Positions 23,501-45,500 of a DNA stretch of 64,000 bases are shown here, piece by piece. The translations under genes and the position numbers were made by a program. This DNA is from Alligator mississippiensis (lineage: Eukaryota > Chordata > Crocodylia > Alligatoridae), in assembly GCF_030867095.1 (NCBI RefSeq), contig NC_081824.1, forward strand, positions 251,845,956 through 251,909,955, in the 5' to 3' direction. The notes beneath the pieces were generated by a model. It was not told the origin of the DNA. It ran no database searches and saw nothing but the letters and a program-made list of their open reading frames with translations. Positions within the stretch are counted from its first letter, which is position 1. Every line of letters begins with the position of its first letter.

Positions 23501-24627
23501 GAGATCTCTCCCTTCTGCAGCTGACCCCAGCAGTCTGTACTGCATGTCATGCCCCTATAATGAAAAGGCCTGGGGCTTTGAGGAAGGGCAACCTCTTCTG
23601 TGCATGCAGTCCTGGGACAGAAAGTCAGCAGGTCACTAATTTATGGCAGCATAATTCAGGAATTAAGGAATGATTCTATAGCAGGCAAATGAATTATACA
23701 TGCAGGGGGAGGGGGAGAGGAAGGAAACCCAGTTTTAATGCACATAAATCATATTTGACGTCTCATCTAATTTTTATAATATTCATTCTTTGTTAACGGT
23801 GGAAACTAAACCTGGAGGGCAAACAGGACTAGTCAGCTTTGGGTGACGAGCTGATGAGTGTGTAAAGGAAACCAATCATCTAAGGGGTGAAACAGAATTA
23901 GATTTGTTTAATTCTTTGCATGAATTACCAAATGCAACATTCAAAAAATCCCATCCCCTTGTTATAAGTGTTTCATAAACCCAGGTGATTAGATTATAGG
24001 CCTCTTGGTATTCTGCCCTATGACAGCCTGTAGGGAGACTTAACTGCATAGCTGTATTTTCCATAGTTTACCTTTTCTGCCAGACTTTGACTTACAAATA
24101 CCCTTTAAAGATATTCCTCTAATGTTTTAGTCATCCATTCTCCTCTCTCTCAGGGCTTTATAAGCCTTTCAGGGGAGTAGAGTGAGATTGCCCCCTTAGT
24201 AATGTGCATGCTGGTTTGTTCTGTGTGATTGCAAATGGCAAAAGAGGCATGCCCTACATGGCCAACACATTGAGTTCATAGAACACTTTTATTAATGAAT
24301 TGTGTTTCTTGTGGACCTGCCACAAGCACGTGTCTGCTGCTGAGGGTTATGTCTGTGGCAATTTAAAGTCTAAAAATCCTTACTATCTTAGTATGCCATT
24401 TTGTAGGCAGCATCTTTGTTTTTAACTTGTTGTGTGTACCCTTTTTTCCTTCTCTGTCATAATGAAGCAGAAGTTCTGCTTGATTTAAGTTTCTTTGTCT
24501 GCTTGTATTTGGTGTTAATAATACAAGAGGCACCAGGTTTTGTCTTTGTCTTCTGTAGTCTGTTTAGGGGGTTCTGGGATGGGCCTGGGGGTGTTTACTA
24601 CAAGCTCTCAAGTGCCTATTAAAAAGG
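20506..24627. other. TMEM39A intron 1, nothing coding
   Basis: No exon, RNA gene or strong repeat boundary is recognised in about 4 kb. A short tandem duplication of a 'ggggtcctggaaag' unit is at about 22,184-22,216. Confidence 0.4.
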
Positions 24628-24800
24628 GAGACAAGGTTCCTTGGGTGAATTTGATATCTTTTATTAGACCAACCCAAATAGTTGGAGAATAATTATTAAG
24701 CAAGCTTTCGAGTTCAAAAACCCTTTGTCAGGCTAAGGAAGTTTCAGCAGTTGGTGTGTGCTCTTCCTGGATGGAATGAAAAGGGAAGGCTTCCTTTCTT
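24628..24800 (+). repeat. Penelope-type end repeat
   Basis: Begins 'gacaaggttccttgggtg', then 'gatatcttttattagaccaac', 'agttggagaa' and 'caagctttcgagttc'. It is followed by a degenerate 'ccctttgtcagg' in place of the hammerhead-like core seen at 4.35 kb. It is a decayed copy. Confidence 0.55.
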
Positions 24801-26527
24801 CAGGTATGGCACCTGAAGAAGGGTGGCTGGATGCTTGTCCAAATCTCTCCCAACCATGCAGTTGGTCCATTCAAAGATCTCACCCATAAGAGTCCTCTCT
24901 TCTTGCCTATTTCCAGTCCACCACAGCTACAACAATACTCCAACACTTAATGTGTTGTGGATACTCAGTTAATAATTAACTCAAAAATAAATGTAAGCAG
25001 TCTGTCAAAAAATTCCAAGCCCTTTTTCCTCGCCCTAAATGGCTCAGCCTTCATCCGACCCTCTTGGCACTTGCCATGTTCCCATTTCGCTTGGATCTCC
25101 AGGTAGGAGAATGTTTCCTCTTTGAGGGTCACATTTAAAAGGGTATGTGCTACTCATTCCTCTCAAGAAAAGTTAAGCTCATCTTGCTGAAACTGTATGA
25201 AAATTGGCCTTGGGCTAGAGAAGAAATGTAAGAAATGGTTAGGGTAAAGAGAAAATTGTTAGGGTGAGTTCTGAAAGAGCTCTTCCACATTTGTGGTGAC
25301 AATCATCTGGCGTTTTCTGCCAGCTTTGACTTCTTGGTGGTTTATGATTAGAGGTAGAGGCTGATGGTGGGTTTATAATTAGAGGTAGAGGCCATCTGCA
25401 TATTTCTACTTGGATCCTTGCAATCTGGAGGGGTTGGATTCAAGTTCAGTTTTGGATGCAACTTGTTGCTAGCAATGTGTCTTCTCATTCACTTAAATTT
25501 GAATCTGTATCTATCAACAGTCCATTCTCCTACTAAAATCCGGCAGGATTTTGTCTCGCCCATGCGTGCTGATTTGAATATAAAACAACGTAACAGTGGA
25601 CTTGGTGACTTCTGATTTGTTTCTTCATTATGAAGCTTGTTGGCTGCAGTCTCCCACAATCATTTCTTAGTAAAATTAATATATAGTGATTCAGTTTGGA
25701 GAAATGGGTGATTTCATGTTCGTTTAAAGGATCAGCATGTTTTAAAAGCTTGGTTTTTTTTTCCAAGGGCAGGGCATATGATTGCAAGCAATTCACACCT
25801 TTTTAGGACTGAAGCCATTTGCCTTTCAGTTTCTTTCTCCACAATTCATTTCAGGTGCACAGAGCTCCTCTTTTACAATCTGGCCCTATTGCTTCTGGAG
25901 ACCAAACTGTTAGTGAGAACCATGTTTAACCAGCTCTTGCTGGCAAGACAGTAGCATGGTTTCTCTTAGCCAGCCTGGAGAGAGAGGAACCAACAGTAAC
26001 TCCTGCACTAGACTTTGCTGTAGATCAGTTAATGCCTAACAGTTTGAGCACTGAGGTAGACTACCTAAATTACCCACCAGCTTCCAAAGCAGTTTTCTTG
26101 CTGTAAATGTGTACGTTAGTCGTTCTTAGTTTCTAACACTGGAATGAAGAGAGGTTTAGTTAATACTTGCTGTTGCAGCAGGACACATGGTTCTGTTTTG
26201 CTCAGTCACTCGTGATTATCTGAAGGTTTTCCAGCCAACAGGAAGTTATACTAGTCATTGGCACTTAAAGACACACTGCTGATTTGACTGCCTGTCAGTG
26301 TTGCTGTGTATGGAGGCAGGCAGTTGACCCAAGACTGATTTTAAAAAAACAAAAGGGCAGTGGCCAAGGGTGCTTGTAGGAGTCCTACATTTGTTTAAAG
26401 TATCTGGGCATGTTAGTGTGGCAGGCGCTCTCTGGGTGAACTGATACGATGTCAGCTGGACAAGTCGCGAGGAGTTTTTAAGTAAACTAACATCCCTCTT
26501 CTGCCCTCCCCTTTTCCTTCCCTGCAG
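24801..26527. other. TMEM39A intron 1, distal part
   Basis: No exon is recognised. A two-copy tandem (unit about 38 bases, containing 'attagaggtagaggc') lies at about 25,338-25,393. The intron ends in a strong pyrimidine tract and cag at 26,527. Confidence 0.5.
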
Positions 26528-26608
26528 AGCTGGGAAGGCTTTGGGACTGTGGTGTAGGTCTCGGGGCAGAGCCTGCTGGAGGCACTGGAAGTGGATTGGT
26601 TCCTGGTC

Positions 26609-36055
<9,447 letters not shown>

Positions 36056-36234
36056 CCTGCCACCAGCGCCTCGGGGTAGGGAGGGGACCTCAGAAAAAAA
36101 TATTTTCGTACAGTTCTATTTTTTTCTTGCGATGTTTATAAATATTTAAAATATTTTATATTTTGTATACTATTGTTTTGTGGAGTGGGAAAGGGAGCAA
36201 GTGGCAATTAAATGTCGCTTTATAAACAAGGTGT

Positions 36235-36235
<1 letters not shown>
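36056..36235 (+). terminator. TMEM39A: TMEM39A 3'UTR and polyadenylation signal
   Basis: A short AU-rich 3'UTR with ATTAAA at 36,207-36,212 and a U/GU-rich stretch just after it. Cleavage is predicted near 36,230, immediately before the TA microsatellite. Longer 3'UTR forms cannot be excluded. Confidence 0.5.
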
Positions 36236-36237
<2 letters not shown>

Positions 36238-36283
<46 letters not shown>

Positions 36284-36306
36284 CCATACATACATATATA
36301 TATATA
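36238..36306. repeat. (TA)n microsatellite
   Basis: About 43 bases of near-pure TA, then 'tatccatacatacatatatata'. Frames through it on the - strand are artefacts. Confidence 0.9.
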
Positions 36307-39300
36307 AAATCAGTGTGTATATGCTGCATATCTATATCCATACATATATCAATGTGAAGCAACAGGATTGCGTGTGTGGTCACTATGTACGCCTTGTTCA
36401 CACAATCATTGAGGTTGGGGGGTAGGGTGGGGTGATGCAGCAGGAGGCAGCTTGACATAAGAAGGGAATTTGTCTCTTGCTGTGGAGATGAGGTGACTAA
36501 TTGCCAAGGGACAATGTGCAGACTACAGAACTTCCAGAAATGCTGCTCTCTGTGAACACCCACCCTGGGCCTCTAGGGGAATACCATGTTGTGAAATGCT
36601 GCCCCTCTGAGAGGTAAGATGTGCCATGTTTGGCTCAGCTGAGGCTGGTGGCATAGCTCAGATGCCTATTCAATGGCAATTAGCAAAGACTTATTCTTCC
36701 CTTCCTGGGGCAGAAAGGATGAGAGTACTTCCAGAGGTGTGTTTGGGTGGTGGTAGTTGTTTGTTTGTTTGTTTGTTTGTTTGTTTGTTTGTTTGATGCA
36801 GAGCAGCTCCTCTTAGTGAATAGGCTACAATCAGACCAGCCCACAGCTTGAGTGGCACTGCCCTCCTTAAGAGAGGAGAGGGCTTCCTAAGCATTTCAGC
36901 CTCCCAGTATAGGAACATAAAAAGGTCAGTCACCTGGTATACCAGGCTGCCCTTCACATGCATGAGTGTCCAAACAAGTTTTCTGATTCCCTCTTCTCCC
37001 CTCCCTCTAATTCCTGCTGCAACTAAGAACAGATTTCTCAAAGGAAGAGAGAAATTATTTATTTAACCTGAAAATGCAACTGCAATTGTGCCAAAGTATT
37101 GCACTTAAGTAATATCTCCTAGTAGCCTTCTGAACAAACCAACATGCTGGTGACCTCTTTACAAGGGGCTTCTTCACAGCAACCTATATATATATATATA
37201 TTAATCCTACATCAGAAACAAAGTGCTGCTTTTTTTTATATATATATATATTTAGAACACAGCTCTGCAAAAGAATTACTAGAGCTTGATCCCAATAGCT
37301 GAGCCTAGGTACTTTCAGTAAAAAACTAGGAAGCATCCTTAAAAAAAAAAAAAAAAGTGTGGAAACCAACATGACTGGCTGCTAGGGGAGCAGGAACTGA
37401 CACTGTATAGGAACATATAGTGGAACAGAGAAGGGGTTTGGGGTTGGATGGTGTGTAAATGCTATGGGATAACCCTGTGCCTAGGGTTGCTTCTGCTTAA
37501 AAATGAAAAGCATAAGATACACATGTATTTCCAAGAAATTTAGATCCAGCTGCCTTTCCTGTTCTGGTTAACATGAGGCTGGTAATTCTCAACCAGTGGC
37601 AGCTTCTGTGGTAGATGTGACAAGGTATTTTTAAATGCTTTCAAGGTAATAATGGAGCAAGTTTATGACCCCAGGAATTACACTAATAAAAGGGAAAGTT
37701 CACCATCAGTTACCAAACATGATACCCAAACAGCTTAGGGCCATATTTTAAAAAGGGAACCTGGACACCTACCATACTAGGAAACTGATGCTCAAGTACT
37801 TTTGAAAAGCTGGACCCTATTCTCTTCAGGCAGAAATCATAGCACCAAATTTGGTTTATTGCCAGAACAAGAAAAAGCCTAGCAAAGTGGCTGAACTAAG
37901 CCTTGTACCCCTCCTTGTGAGCAAGTTACAGCACTTCACACACTGAAACCAAAAGGTACAAATTTCCTGTTATAGAAGAAATAAAGGGGCAAGCAGAAAC
38001 CAGAGATGGAAGACATGCTTACATGGGTCTCACTCCTAGCATCTCAGGCACGGGGAAAAGAACAAGTTACAAAGCAGATACACAGCAGCCTCAGGCCCCT
38101 CTAGTGAGGCAGAAAACATTGCCACTTGAGACCTGAAGGTTTTCTTGTAGCCTGTGGCATTAAGACCTTTCTAATGCCCAGTTCCTGTATGGAAACAGGA
38201 GCAGTAAGTGCAGACTTCAAGGCAGTTTACTTTGCATTTTTTGAAGCAATACAGGATGGCATATCTTCTCCCAGCCTAGTACCATTTTTGGAGTCTTGAT
38301 TTTCCCCCCAGCAAAATTCCTTGGCAGAAGCAGGTGCTGGGAAGGGAAAAGAGATGGCTTGCTCTGTCGCTTCTGTCTCACATTGTGCTGTAGTTAAGAT
38401 GTACCTGCATGTTGGTTTCTGACAGTCCTGCACATCTAGCTGCAATACCCCCCACCCTGTGCTAAGGGCCACACTTCAGTTCTATTGGCCAGTTCCCTCC
38501 CTTGTGAATAAGTTACAGCATGTGGATGGTCCCCCTAAAATTGAAGCTGATGTGTCAAGTCACAGAAGAAACCAAGGATCTCACAGAAAACATGCCTAAA
38601 TACATCTTACTCCTTTTTGGGGGTATGTATAACAAAGGGAGAGCCTTCTCTATAAAGCAAATGCACATCAGATCGAACATCTACCCAGAAGAAATATTTT
38701 TTACCCAGGTTTGACCTAGCTGAGCTAACAGCTGGGACTTCTGCTGCTGATGCTCTTCAGTCTCAAACACTATGTTGCACTATTAACCACCAGGGAGGGC
38801 TAGGTCTGAGGCCAAAAGCAATATAGCTTCCTCCTAGCTGGTCCTCCAACAAGGGGCAGAGGGGGTGCTTTTTTAAAGGTATTGTGATCACTTTCAGCCC
38901 TTGACACTAGATGGATTCGTTCTATTCAAACAGAGCAACGCTCTCAACAGGCCCTAAGAGAGAATGAGCTAGATGTCCCCTACATTAGGCTGTGCCCTCT
39001 GCAGATACCTCAGCCTCATTTCCAGTGTGACAGGCATAGATGGTAAGGCAGACTTTCATCAGTTGAGCCAAGGAGGAAGCAGCCCCAGTGTCCAAACCTT
39101 GTTGGGAGAGGGGCTCCCACACCAATCACAGTGAAGAGACCCAGAACTCAGGGGGAATTACATGTACGATATAGGAGCAGGAATAGGAAAGCAGAGAATG
39201 GTTGGTCCTATTGGCCTAATCCCTGGAGCCTCGCTTTACTGCAGAAACAAGGATGGGCCCTGCTGCTGTCTGTTCAGTACCCTCATACCCCAGAGCAGAA

Positions 39301-39454
39301 CTTGGATAGGAAAGTTCCACAATGCATCCCACCCTACTGCAGCCCCTTGTTCAGATCCCTTGTGAAAGCAGAAACTCCCCCCCCACCCTTTTTCCTCCAC
39401 TCCCATGAACACCAGACCAAGGAAAGCAAAGCCTCTCCAATTCTGGTCCTACAG
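36307..39454. other. Convergent intergenic zone / possible amidase 3'UTR
   Basis: There is no coding exon between the two stop codons. A (TTTG)n microsatellite lies at about 36,758-36,795, TA tracts at 37,187 and 37,238, and an A-run at about 37,340. For the - strand gene, AATAAA signals occur as tttatt on the + strand, for example at 37,855-37,860. Which one is used cannot be told from sequence alone. Confidence 0.5.
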
Positions 39455-39565
39455 TTAGGCAAAGACATCATAATAAATGGCTGGCTTCCTGGTCGCGCCT
39501 CGGAACTGCTCCAGCTTCAGCCCCACACGGAGGAGAACTGCCTCGTCCCACCACTTTGCCATGAC
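39455..39565 (-). CDS. FAAH-like exon 18 (last; residues 506-541, stop)
   Basis: The acceptor ccctcttgcag precedes 39,565. It encodes [15 protein letters not shown], then [13 protein letters not shown] and TAA at 39,455. The C-terminal KPAI(Y/F)YD motif matches plant FAAH. Confidence 0.92.
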   Translation of the reverse strand, partial: VMAKWWDEAVLLRVGLKLEQFRGATRKPAIYYDVFA

Positions 39566-42500
39566 CTGCAAGAGGGAGATGCCATCAGTTAGTCATCGCC
39601 ATGTGTAGGGCCTTCCAGCATCATTAGGCACGGAGGGCAGGGCTTCTCCAACTGGAACAGCCCAGACCTGACCAAGGACCCGATCCCCAAGGCTACGTGG
39701 GGACCAGCGCATGTCTACTTGGCACTCACAGACAGAATAGTGGAAGCCACTAGGACTGTGAGAAGAGAAGCAGGGGTGCTAGGGAAATCCACTGATGTAG
39801 AAAAGGGCATAAAAAAAATCCTAATACAACAGCTGGTTGTCCTCTGCTGGGTCCAACTGGCTCCAGGGGCCAGCTAGGAAAGCCCTGGAAAAGAGAGTGG
39901 GCCTGTAGGAGCAGGGCTGACCCCAAGCACTGCAGATTTGCATTGAAGGACCCCATCCACAGCCTAGCTCTGCTCTCAGCACCATCCCCTGTGGGCTGGA
40001 TTCTGAGGCCTCTGATTCAGGAAGCAGAGAGGACCTTGCTAGGAAGGGAGCAGGAAAGACGGCCTGTGCTTGAAATCAGGTGGGATTAGGCATGGAGCAG
40101 CAGGGACATGATGTTGGCTAGCAGGTTAGTCCCCAAATTCTAGTGTGCAGGCCCTGGAAGACCAAGGCCATGTGGAAGAGAAGCAGGGTCAAATGAGCGT
40201 ACCTTGCTTCCTGGTTTCTGCCAAGCCAATGCCAGCAGCCTCCCTCCCTCCCCTATATGGATATGTGGGCAGAAAAAAGGGGAGAGGAACCAGCAGATGA
40301 AGAGACCGAGAAACTGAAGCAAGGGGAACAGGGAGGCAGAGAAGACCATCTAAGGTGCACTTGGGAGTAGAGAAGGAGTCTACAGGTCCAAGCCAAAGCT
40401 CTTCCTATGAGCCAGGATCTGCAGTTCTGCATAATAGTGGGTCTACTGCAGAGATTGGAAGCTTAAAAATTTCCTAGCACTGGATTTCATGGTCCTTTGG
40501 ATGTGTACACAGCCACCAACACATGAGATGCCCAATCCATGCAGAGCAGAGCTGTCTGGTCAGGCCAGGCCCCAGCATTTAGGGGAGGTGGTGCTTACCT
40601 GGAAGTTTATGGGAAGCCCAGCAGCTGTGTACCCGACTGGAACTACCAGGCCTGGAATGCCTGTGAAGTTGGCCAGCTGCATGTATCTGCAAGAAGGTAG
40701 AGAGTCACCAGCATGCTTGCTGCTGTTGCAAAACCTGTTCAGTTTCAGGAGCAGGGGCCAGTAGCACTGTGCTCCCACACATCTGCTCCTGAACCATTCC
40801 CTTTAACTGCTGGAGCTGGGAGAGATTAGGAGAGTGAACTTCCTTGACAGGCTGTGGTCAGTTCCTACCTTATGGTCCGGATAGTTGTTAGAATATCACT
40901 GTTCCCAGTCTCAAGGTCAGTCTCATGGATTTTAGGGGCAGTGCAGGCTGTGGCTATAGAGAGGAACAAGCAGTTGGTGAGTTCCACAGAACCATCCCAC
41001 CCTCCTGCACAGCCCAGGTACCCACCAAACTGCAGGCGCAACAAGCTCCTCCTGAGGGCTTCAAGACCCCAGCTTGTGCATCACCCCTAGAAAGGGTTTT
41101 CCAGCCAACAGAGAAATATGACAACACACAAGAGAGCAGATGCTGGCTCTCTTCTCTTTAGGGAGTAAGGCAGTCATTCCAAATTTAGCTGGCAAAGTGT
41201 GCAGCTATGTCTACACTGAGCAGACTGGTGGCATAGACAACAACGGTTTAAAGGGTCACCTTCCCCATCAGAGGCAGGGAAAGCTCAGTGTGGGGAAGGT
41301 TATGCAGTTCTGTGAAGTAAGAACTCTTGCAAATGACAAGATGAATTGTCATTCTTAAAAAGCCAGGCACCTGCACACCACACACGTGCATGTATGATCA
41401 GAGCACACGGTCCAAGCGTAAACTTTATTCCATGGAAGTTACCTGGGGTGAGGATGCAGTTCACAGTGGCAAAAATTTCTTTCAAAAAGCGCATGTTCCG
41501 GCTCCTCTGCCGGTTTGCCTGCAAACAGAAAGAGATGGTGGCTGCTACCAAGCCCATGCAACTCAACAGGGCACCTGCTTCAAAGTAGGCAGAATCCTTC
41601 AGCAAATTACTGAAAAATAGTTTTAAAAGCAGGCAAGACAAATGCTTGTTTAGACATAGAAGTCTCAGCCTGGAACAGGGGGTTGGCCTGCCTAAGGGTC
41701 CTTCCAGACCCATTTCATTACGATTCACTGATGAAGACCTAGTGCCACCATTCGCTCCCCATGCAATACGCTAACCCAAATGACTCCTCTGTGTCTGTCC
41801 AAGTAAGCATTGCTTCCTACACAGAGGGTAGCACCAACAGATAAAAACAAAAAAAAAGAAAGAAAAAAAAAGATAAAACAAAACAAAACAAACAAACAAA
41901 CTTCTCTAGGGCTCTTTACCCAAGGTGATAGATGCTTTAATATAGGTGCTTCCCATAGGTGGAGGGAGAAAAAAAATGGGGGGGGGAGGGGGTGTTGGAG
42001 CACGTGTGCAACTGTGCGCCCCCCTCCCAGGTGGGAAAATCTGTGGGGAGAGGGGAAGATGACCGTGGTGGGGGAGAGGAGGGAATCAGGGTGGAGTTGG
42101 ACCCAGGATTGGGGCTGGGCCCGCTGTGCTCATGCGGCCGCCCTGTCCCCCCGCACCCAGTCATTGCCCTGCACCGGTGCCCCCCGCTCCAAAAAGTCCA
42201 CTGCCCCCCAGCCCCGCACCAGCCCTGGCTGCCTCTCCACACTGGCCCCCAGCCCCACACCTCCTGGCAGGTCCTGGAACCAGGAGTTGGAGGGGGGCCA
42301 GTGTCGGCTGCGCCACCAGGCTGGAAGGGATGGAGCCCCCAGAACACCTATGCTGAGTCATCATCAGCAGCAACCACAACCACCACTAATGCTGCAGCAG
42401 TCCCCGCACCCATAGCCCTCTCCCAGCACCGCTGCTACCTGCCCCAAGCGCGGCCCAGCCCCCAACAGCAGCCTGCCCTGCACACATCTGGGGGTGCATG

Positions 42501-45500
42501 CCCCCATACCTTCCAGCATGCATGTAGCAGCAGGAGCCACGTCCCATGGACGAGCCGCTCGCTCAGTCCTGCGCCCTACCCTGGCTGTGGAGCGCCTACC
42601 CCTCCCCTGGCCCCACTCCCTCCCCACCCCTGCTGAAGCTGCTGGAAGCCCTTGGCCAGGCTGCCTTACAGCCCTACCCTGTTTTGGGGGGGCAGGGGGC
42701 TGGCTAAACCCCATTAGCCCCCACCTTCTGCCACCTAAGCATCCCCCTCCTCTCACCACCAAGCTGGGAGAAGCCTCCCACTAGGCCTCCTCCACAGCAT
42801 GCTCCCCACCTTAATGTAATCCAGAGCAGTGAATTTGGAAGCCAAGGCAAGGTTGGCCCGTGTCTCCAGGTTCTGAAATACAATAGCATTAGGTCAGTGC
42901 TTTGCACACAAACTGGGTTCTCATATCTGCACAGGATAAAGAACAAGGCAGGAGCTTTCACATGCTCCCGAGACAGAGCCATCTTGTCAGGAACCACAGA
43001 TCAAGATGCTGCGTTCTGGACCAGCCTTCCCCAGGGGCATGTGAGGAGGTAGCAGGGGCTGCACACCTTAATGTGAATGGACAGGTATGTGGAGGGGATT
43101 CTAAGGTGCAGCCACTTGCAGCAGCAGGGCACTGGACTTGATGGCCCTTTCATCCTACCTTCCCATGGCCATTTTTAGTACATTGGTTGCCACACACCAC
43201 AAGGAAGTGAGGAAGGACTCAGGTTTCCCACATAGTGAGTCTGCCCTTTCACAGGTAATAGTGGCTGACAAACAGCCTAGAATAAGCAGGATGGTTGCTG
43301 CCAATCCAGGGGGCAAGCCCTTACCATGTCCTGGAAGTGGTGGTTGAAGTCAGGCTGCAGGAAGTCCCTCATCTCGCTGAGAATACAGATCAGGTGTGCC
43401 ACCCGCACCTCCTCCATCTCCAGCAGGGACACTTCCACCACCATGGCACCCAGGGCCTGCAGATGCTCCACAGCTGGCAATCAAGCAAAACACAAGATGC
43501 TGCATTACTTGTGCTGAAACCCACTGCCAAGAGAGGGCTTAGGATTTCAAATCTTGTTAAAGACCGGGGCTCCCACATGCCTGCTACTGGCATGCCTAGT
43601 TATCCAATGCAAGGTGCAGTAATGCTCCTGGCCACCTCTAGCTAGAAGAGAGAAAGCAAAGAAAGAAACAAACCACCACAGAGCTTGTCTACATAATCCC
43701 TCCATCCCTGGAGCTTTTGGGTGTGCTCTTGACTTTTCTCATGCCTGGCTACTCTTTGAGAGAGTTGCTTCCACCTTGGTTATCCAGTCAGCAAAGAAGG
43801 GATAATGATAACACTTCCCAGCCTATCTGCAGCAACACTTGCCCCACCAGGTCAGACCCCACCATGCTCCAGGGAGGATGCTATCAATAGGACTGGACCA
43901 AGGTGCTTAATTCACTAAGCACAATTCATTAAGTTATTTAGCATAGTCTAAGCTATGCATAGGGTAAAGATCACAAATGCAATTCATGAAATCACTCAGC
44001 AGCAACTGGAAAATGTTTTCTACGAGTTGGAAAAAAATCAGATTGAACGATGTATTGTGAAAAATGGTGGTTATATTGAAGCCTAGAAATTTGAGCTGTA
44101 TCGTGTTAAAAATTAATTATGCTTTCAATTGCTGTTTAGTTTGCTTCTATCATGTGTATATTCAGAGTTATTAAAGTTGCACAAGGACTTTATAAACACC
44201 CTGTATGTATATCTATGTGTAAAAAATAGAAGAGTTGGGAACAGAGGATCAAATACACCTAGGACAGCATCAAGCACCTCCAGAGGAGATGGAGCCAAGC
44301 AGTTAGAATATGGAGCATGGAAGCAACTGGTAGAACCCACATATATATGGGGTGTCCCATCCAAGTACTCATAACATCTTTTAAACTAAGTGGGGATAGA
44401 CAAGACAAAGACACCCTCCGTTTGGTTTTACCCAAAGCCCCAAGCAGTAAGGTAGCTGCAGCAGGAACCAACTCCACTGGCCACAGTGAAGCATTTAGTG
44501 GTAGGCTATGGCAAAAGGGAAAGAGAGACCTTTTAAAATAGAAAGCAGCAGGTAAATAGTATTGATCATAGGCTGAGTTACAACAGGGCAAAGAAACAAA
44601 CCCATAGCACTGGGTTCAGCTGGGGTAGAGGGCAAGCTTCCTATTTGACCTGAAAAAGCCTGGACCTGCTGATGCTATTGACTCAAAATAAGCCCAGGGT
44701 TTTTCAGGGCCCATGACAAGGGGCCTTCCTAACCAAGATTAGTCAAATGTGAGCTACAAGACCTCATAGGAGACATTCACATAAAACAAAACAGTTAGGA
44801 GTTAGTCAGCTGCCCTCACATTCTTCCTCTTGTAAAACCTCCCAGCCTTTGACCCAGAGGCTTAGAGGGAACTTGGAGGGAGAAGCTCTTCCAAATGGAT
44901 TAGTAAAAATAAAGTAAGAAATTCTTGTGCCTTACCTTTCTGGCAGACTGCCAAGATCTCTGCATCACAAGCCTGAAAAGACATTAAACAGAAGGACCTG
45001 ATCAGTCATCACCTCTCTTCTTCCCCCAGAGCTGAGCTCAGCACTTGCCACCCTACTGCCCTGCGCACTGGATCTTAGGCCACACATTCCCTTTCTCCTT
45101 GCATCAGAGTCGGGGGCAGCAGATCCAACCTGCATCACCCCAGGCTCTCTTTGGGCATCAGCTCCAATCCTACAATGGCCAGAAGCTGCTGTCTTAACAG
45201 GGAGGGAGGCTAGTAGAACCATGGGATAGCAAGCCTGAAACCAGAGATCATGCAGCCTAAACAACCTTCAGGAAAACAAGTACTGAAAAAATGGTATTTC
45301 CATGCAGCAGGGAAATCCCAGTACTTTAGCATTTGGTTTTGTCTCATATGGAGACCAAAGAAGGTAGAAATATCAACAGTTTCCTGTGGAGTGAACCACT
45401 CAAAAAAGATTTCAAGTGGAAGCACTGCCATCCACTAATGCACATTGCTTCCTTGTGCCATCACCCAAACCCCTCAGAAAACTGGGAAGGGTGGGGGCAG

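Noticed and set aside
36180-36563. Frames rich in Tyr/Ile near 36.2-36.5 kb
   Set aside because: They translate the TA microsatellite.
41959-42762. Frames up to 225 codons at 41.9-42.8 kb
   Set aside because: Biased C-rich block inside an intron of the FAAH-like gene, with no recognisable domain or splice continuity.
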